Assembly: GCA_023228885.1 (NCBI GenBank)
Contig: JALOAJ010000027.1
Span: 1 to 32,877 of the forward strand
Direction: 5' to 3'
From: Bacillota bacterium
Lineage (GTDB): Bacteria > Bacillota > Clostridia > Monoglobales > Firm-18
DNA: 32,877 bases
This document shows, in pieces, positions 32,083 through 32,877 of this stretch. The notes under the pieces were generated by a model. The model ran no database searches. It saw only the letters and a list, made by a program, of their open reading frames with translations, and was not told the DNA's origin. The position numbers and the translations under genes were made by a program. Numbering within the stretch: position 1 is the stretch's first letter; every line of letters starts with the position of its first letter.

Positions 32083-32877
32083 ACAACAAAACTCAGTTTC
32101 CCATTTGTTTTCCTTGTTTTTTTTGTTTTGATTACTCACTTTCTACAAATGCCCCCTCAACTTTTTTTATTATTTTTTTTGAAAACTTAATATAAATATC
32201 TATATTATCTTTATCAAAAAAAACTACTCTTTCAATAAACTTTTTGAAAAACTCTCTTTTATTTTCAAATGAAACAGAATCAAACAACTGCCCATTCATA
32301 TGCTTAAAGATCTTAACAATTCTTTCTCTTTCAGCAATTTCTGTATTCTCTTCGAGTTCTATTTCTTCAGCATTGCTAAGTGCTGTTTTATTTTCTCTTT
32401 TTAGTTTTTCAATTTCTTTTATAAAAGTTTTTTGTGTATCAAGATCTTCTGTTAAAGAAATTGTTTTAACTAAATTATCTATTTTCTTATTATTAGCAGT
32501 AATAAGTTTATTTATTGCATTAAGTCTTTCTTCTCTTTCTTGTTCCCTTGTTTTAAGATCTTCATGGATTTTTCTATCTAACTGAATTATGTAATCTAAA
32601 ACAAAAGATCCACTTAATACATCAAATACTTCTCGATCTACAATATCACACCTTACATTTTTAGAGTTACAAACACCACTGACTTTAGCATTATTACAAT
32701 AATAATAATGATATGTTTTCTTACTATCTCTGCTGTCTTTTCTGCCATTCCTTCTTCTGCCACAAGCACACATTAGCAGACCTGACAAAAGATATGGGGA
32801 TGATACTCTCTGAGGTTCATTTTTGTGATTTAAACTTAATTTCTTTTGTGCCTTTAAGAAAGTGTCAAGGTCAACAA
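32076..32877. mobile_element. End of an integrated element carrying a large serine recombinase
   Basis: AT-rich DNA with AGA/AAA-heavy codon use, unlike the rest of the window, starts exactly where comM breaks and contains the 3' part of a serine recombinase. Whether it is a prophage, an integrative conjugative element or a simpler island cannot be seen. Confidence 0.8.
32132..32877 (-). CDS. Large serine recombinase, C-terminal part (runs off the edge)
   Basis: Partial gene; the frame remains open to the end of the window, so the catalytic resolvase domain is not visible. At the edge it reads VDLDTFLKAQKKLSLNH, then SSPYLLSGLLMCACGRR, the conserved approach to the recombinase zinc beta-ribbon. 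The four cysteines are CAC and, further on, CNNAKVSGVC. A long coiled-coil follows (Glu/Lys/Asn-rich, about 100 residues) and a short C-terminal domain. This is the layout of large serine integrases (phiC31/TnpX-like), in which the zinc ribbon and coiled-coil decide att-site pairing. The visible part is about 248 residues. It is transcribed toward the comM junction, as expected for an integrase at the element's end. Confidence 0.93.
   Translation of the reverse strand, partial: VDLDTFLKAQKKLSLNHKNEPQRVSSPYLLSGLLMCACGRRRNGRKDSRDSKKTYHYYYCNNAKVSGVCNSKNVRCDIVDREVFDVLSGSFVLDYIIQLDRKIHEDLKTREQEREERLNAINKLITANNKKIDNLVKTISLTEDLDTQKTFIKEIEKLKRENKTALSNAEEIELEENTEIAERERIVKIFKHMNGQLFDSVSFENKREFFKKFIERVVFFDKDNIDIYIKFSKKIIKKVEGAFVESE

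Noticed and set aside
1..32877. CRISPR arrays, rRNA genes, insertion-sequence transposases, riboswitches
   Set aside because: No regularly spaced repeats, rRNA sequence, transposase frame or recognisable riboswitch core was seen; T-box leaders do not fit in the short gaps before argG and coaX.

Overview
The window looks like chromosomal DNA of an endospore-forming, S-layer-bearing member of the Clostridia (Bacillota). The reasons are the division gene order murA-ftsQ-DUF881-sbp-ftsZ, a BofC-like sporulation protein behind a forespore-type promoter, SLH-domain surface proteins with a CsaB-type pyruvyl transferase, an ECF sigma/anti-sigma pair, strong AGGAGG-type ribosome binding sites and many GTG/TTG starts. 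No species can be named from the sequence. Coding density is high and no stretch above 300 bases lacks a gene; the longest gaps (23375-23657, 18651-18894, 30445-30649) hold promoters and structured repeats.

Layout. 1-6880 (minus strand): cell-wall and division block, read class A PBP, murA, ftsQ, DUF881, sbp, ftsZ, with a separate promoter for ftsZ, a terminator behind it and a promoter for a gene off the left edge. 7009-10294 (plus): BofC-like protein, DUF624 membrane protein, tcdA, and a secreted Ig-like/SLH protein. 10459-11631 (plus): malic enzyme. 11664-18650 (minus): apparent five-gene operon of a MacA-like adaptor, MacB-like ATPase, permease, a 759-residue SLH protein and an aldose epimerase-like protein. 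18895-21034 (plus): a DUF1538 membrane protein overlapping a tandem PII-like protein. 21067-23374 (minus): ECF sigma factor with zinc-finger anti-sigma factor, and two small clostridial proteins. 23658-27753 (plus): coaX, argG, argH, and a lipoprotein cyclophilin. 27836-31510 (minus): small protein, tRNA-Arg, a GT4-CsaB fusion and degV. 31578-32877: a comM/yifB 3' fragment cut off by an AT-rich mobile element whose large serine recombinase runs off the right edge.

How the genes fit together. Much of the window concerns the envelope: peptidoglycan synthesis and septation on the left, SLH proteins that would bind pyruvylated wall polymer, and on the right the CsaB-type enzyme expected to make that ligand. 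The MacAB-like exporter is packed with an SLH protein, suggesting a joint envelope function.

Most worth following: (i) the DUF1538/tandem-PII pair, which resembles a transporter-plus-PII module and has a strong internal ribosome binding site in front of the second PII domain; (ii) a long inverted repeat that would sequester the ribosome binding site and start of the GT4-csaB gene; (iii) two diverged copies of a multi-hairpin intergenic repeat; (iv) the serine-recombinase element inside comM. All functional statements rest on reading motifs by eye; no database search was run.
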